NCBI GenBank assembly: GCA_945865805.1
Contig: CAMBGJ010000003.1
Coordinates: 1 to 42,220, forward strand
Direction: 5' to 3'
DNA length: 42,220 nt
Origin: Bordetella parapertussis
GTDB taxonomy: Bacteria; Pseudomonadota; Gammaproteobacteria; Burkholderiales; SG8-41
Shown here: positions 40,745 through 42,220 of the stretch, piece by piece
Layout of the letters: every line of letters starts with the position of its first letter
Position numbering within the stretch: position 1 is the first letter of the stretch
The notes under the pieces: model-generated
Seen by the model: the letters and a program-made list of their open reading frames with translations, nothing else
Database searches by the model: none
Told to the model about the DNA's origin: nothing
Position numbers and translations under genes: made by a program

Positions 40745-41770
40745 TTACGCAGCGATGCGATACACCCGCGCCGCCGTGTCATGAAACAATGCCGCGCGTT
40801 CGCTGGCCGAGTAGCCCTTCGACAAACGCTTGAACGCGTTGAACACCACGCCGTAGGAATACGACACCTTATCGACGGGGAAATTGCTTTCAAACAGACA
40901 GCGGTTCGGGCCGAATTTTTCGATGCAATAGTGCATCAACGGTGCCAGTGCATTCGCCAGTTCCTCCGAGCCGATGGGCTTGGCACGGGTGTGCCAATCG
41001 TAGCCGAAGCGCTTTTGCCCCACGCCGCCGAGCTTGAGCACGATGTTCGGGCAGCTTGCCACGTTGGCGATACCACGGCGCCAATCGGCTAGCACTTCGT
41101 TGTCGCGGTTCGCATCGCCACCATAGGGCCCCACGCGCACCAGGCCGCCGATGTGATTCAGCACGATAGTGAGTTCCGGCACGGCGCGGGCGAATTCGGC
41201 CAGTTCATCCAACTGCGTGTGATACAGCGAGTTGTCGAGCGTCAAGCCCATCTTTGCCAGCACGCGCGCACCGGCGCGGTATTGCGTGGTGGACATCACG
41301 CCTTGAATGTCACGCTTGGCGAGTTCCTCGCTGGCATCCCACCCAGCGGCGTGGCGTATGCCGCGAAAACGCGGGCTGGCGACCTGCATGGCCTCCAGTA
41401 CCGGCGCGACCGCATCGCCGAGTTTTAAATCCGCGTGACCAACAATCGACGCGGCGATTTTCGTGGAGCCGTGTTTGCCGCGCGCAGATTCATCGGCAAC
41501 CCCATCGACATGCTCGACTTCACCCACCGGCTGCATCGCCTGCGGCCCGCCGCTGCGATAAAACGCTTTGACTTCGATGAACACTGTCGAGCGTATGTTG
41601 TGTCCGCTGTCGCGGATATCCGCCGCCAGTTCGGGCAACAGGTAGCGCTGGTAAGCGGCCGGTTCATGCCGCTGCGCCCAGATATGATGATGCGGATCAC
41701 AGATCGGCAGCTCGGGTTCAAGGGCTGCTTCGGGGGTGAGTTGCAGCCAGGCGGGGTCTCCGATGGGCAT
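40745..41770 (-). CDS. amidohydrolase-2 family metal-dependent hydrolase
   Basis: This 341-residue TIM-barrel hydrolase (COG3618-like, related to lactonases and 2-pyrone-4,6-dicarboxylate hydrolase) has the metal motif D25-P-H27-H-H29 in strand 1, VLNHIGG for the strand with a ligand His, and ESNFPVDK carrying the active-site region near the C-terminus. AGGAG seven bases before the ATG supports the start. It is the second gene on this strand after the truncated amidohydrolase at the window end, so the two probably act in one catabolic pathway, for instance successive lactone or amide openings. Confidence 0.88.
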   Translation of the reverse strand: MPIGDPAWLQLTPEAALEPELPICDPHHHIWAQRHEPAAYQRYLLPELAADIRDSGHNIRSTVFIEVKAFYRSGGPQAMQPVGEVEHVDGVADESARGKHGSTKIAASIVGHADLKLGDAVAPVLEAMQVASPRFRGIRHAAGWDASEELAKRDIQGVMSTTQYRAGARVLAKMGLTLDNSLYHTQLDELAEFARAVPELTIVLNHIGGLVRVGPYGGDANRDNEVLADWRRGIANVASCPNIVLKLGGVGQKRFGYDWHTRAKPIGSEELANALAPLMHYCIEKFGPNRCLFESNFPVDKVSYSYGVVFNAFKRLSKGYSASERAALFHDTAARVYRIAA

Positions 41771-41849
41771 GGGTTGCTCCTGAATTTTGGGCGGTGGCGA
41801 AACGACCGCCTTGGTACAAAAAAAGTAACTGTTCAGCCGGGTTAAAGAC

Positions 41850-41941
41850 CCTCACCGCAGAGGCGCAATGGCGCAGAGGTTACGCAGAGAACGGCTTTGC
41901 TCTGCGGGGGTTCTCTGCGTCTTTGCGCCTCTGCGGTGAGG
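41850..41941. repeat. ACCGCAGAGGCGCA-type inverted repeat
   Basis: CCTCACCGCAGAGGCGCAAT on the left and its complement GCGCCTCTGCGGTGAGG on the right (41910-41941), with further pairing of CGCAGAGAAC/GTTCTCTGCG. The left arm has an extra 11 bp (GGCGCAGAGGT region). Similar sequences recur in many proteobacteria. On plus it is followed by a run of seven T, so it could also terminate transcription. Confidence 0.8.
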
Positions 41942-41968
41942 AATTTTTTTCGTTTATGCGGGGTAGAC

Positions 41969-41998
41969 AAAAAATATCAATAAAAACAAATAGTTATG
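41969..41998 (-). repeat. AT-rich element, copy 11
   Basis: On minus it reads ATAACTATTTGTTTTTATTG then ATATTTTTT, nearly identical to copies 1 and 10. It starts 9 bp after the stop of the truncated amidohydrolase gene. Confidence 0.8.
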
Positions 41999-42007
41999 GT
42001 GGGGATA

Positions 42008-42220
42008 CTAAAACCGGTAAAGCCGCGCCGGGTTATCCACCAGAATTTTCTTGCGTGCGGCCTCATCCGGCACCCACACCGCCAACTGCTCGATCAACGC
42101 GCCGGTGTTGGGCATTTCGCCTTCCATCATGACGTGCGGCCAATCGGTGCCGAACACCAGTTGATCCGGTGCTGCGGCCACCAGCGCACGAGCGAACGGC
42201 GTGATGTCATCGTAGGGTAT
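42008..42220 (-). CDS. C-terminal part of an amidohydrolase, cut by window end
   Basis: An open minus-strand frame runs from the window end to a TAG at 42008, giving 70 residues without a start. It contains LVFGTDWPHVMMEGEMPN, the catalytic Asp segment of the amidohydrolase-2 family (2-pyrone-4,6-dicarboxylate lactonase-like), and ends with the family's typical KILVDNPARLYRF. Same superfamily as the neighbour at 40745 but a different protein. It would be the upstream gene in that pair, with the inverted repeat and an AT-rich element between them. Confidence 0.85.
   Translation of the reverse strand: MPYDDITPFARALVAAAPDQLVFGTDWPHVMMEGEMPNTGALIEQLAVWVPDEAARKKILVDNPARLYRF

Noticed and set aside
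41850-41950. Dedicated terminator of a plus-strand gene
   Set aside because: There is no plus-strand gene ending here; the hairpin plus T run is better explained as a known type of dispersed repeat.

Overview
The window looks like a chromosomal segment of a GC-rich betaproteobacterium, most likely Burkholderiales or a close relative. Three things suggest this: four periplasmic Bug/TctC-type solute receptors, the conserved block TPR protein-lolB-ispE-tRNA-Gln(UUG)-prs-rplY-pth-ychF, and a purine/ureide catabolic cluster that uses the membrane urate hydroxylase PuuD. I see no phage, plasmid, rRNA, transposase or CRISPR array. I recognise no transcriptional regulator in the whole 42 kb.

Layout. 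1-3.2 kb: the start of a minus-strand gene cut by the window edge, a possible tiny secreted protein, a ketopantoate-reductase-like enzyme, a Bug receptor and a universal stress protein. 3.2-6.7 kb: minus-strand GST, MetE-like methyltransferase, metallo-beta-lactamase-fold hydrolase and a Rid-like protein. 7-16.5 kb: accessory metabolism, with two Bug receptors, an alpha/beta hydrolase, a second GST, AlkC DNA repair, a MATE pump, an Ldh2-type dehydrogenase, an MmgE/PrpD protein and a NIPSNAP protein. 16.5-24.2 kb: an ankyrin lipoprotein, then puuD, puuE, an M20 peptidase and allC on the minus strand, divergent from uraD, uraH, a Bug receptor and a second HIUase-like gene. 24.2-27.4 kb: gpt behind a three-gene nitrate/taurate-type ABC importer. 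27.5-34.8 kb: the housekeeping block. 34.9-39.1 kb: a Gld-type ABC exporter set with a DUF4340 protein. 39.1-42.2 kb: mutM, an SDR and two amidohydrolases, the second truncated by the window end.

The genes between 17.3 and 27.4 kb form a plausible purine module. Urate is oxidised by PuuD. UraH and UraD convert the products to allantoin, PuuE opens allantoin to allantoate, and AllC hydrolyses allantoate. Gpt salvages xanthine/guanine with PRPP, and prs, which makes PRPP, lies about 5 kb beyond the end of the module. The Bug receptor and the ABC importer are candidate uptake systems.

The most unusual signal is a family of AT-rich elements of about 28 bp with core TATTTGTTTTWATTGATA. There are nine clear copies and two possible copies inside genes, spread through GC-rich DNA in both orientations. 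They are wedged tightly between genes, against or over start codons, and next to the tRNA. They displace ribosome binding sites upstream of mutM and the MmgE/PrpD gene, encode the N-terminus of a lipoprotein, and appear to have rewritten a segment of alkC. I know no named repeat family that matches. At least five other dispersed or inverted repeat types are also present, so the genome is probably rich in small repeats.
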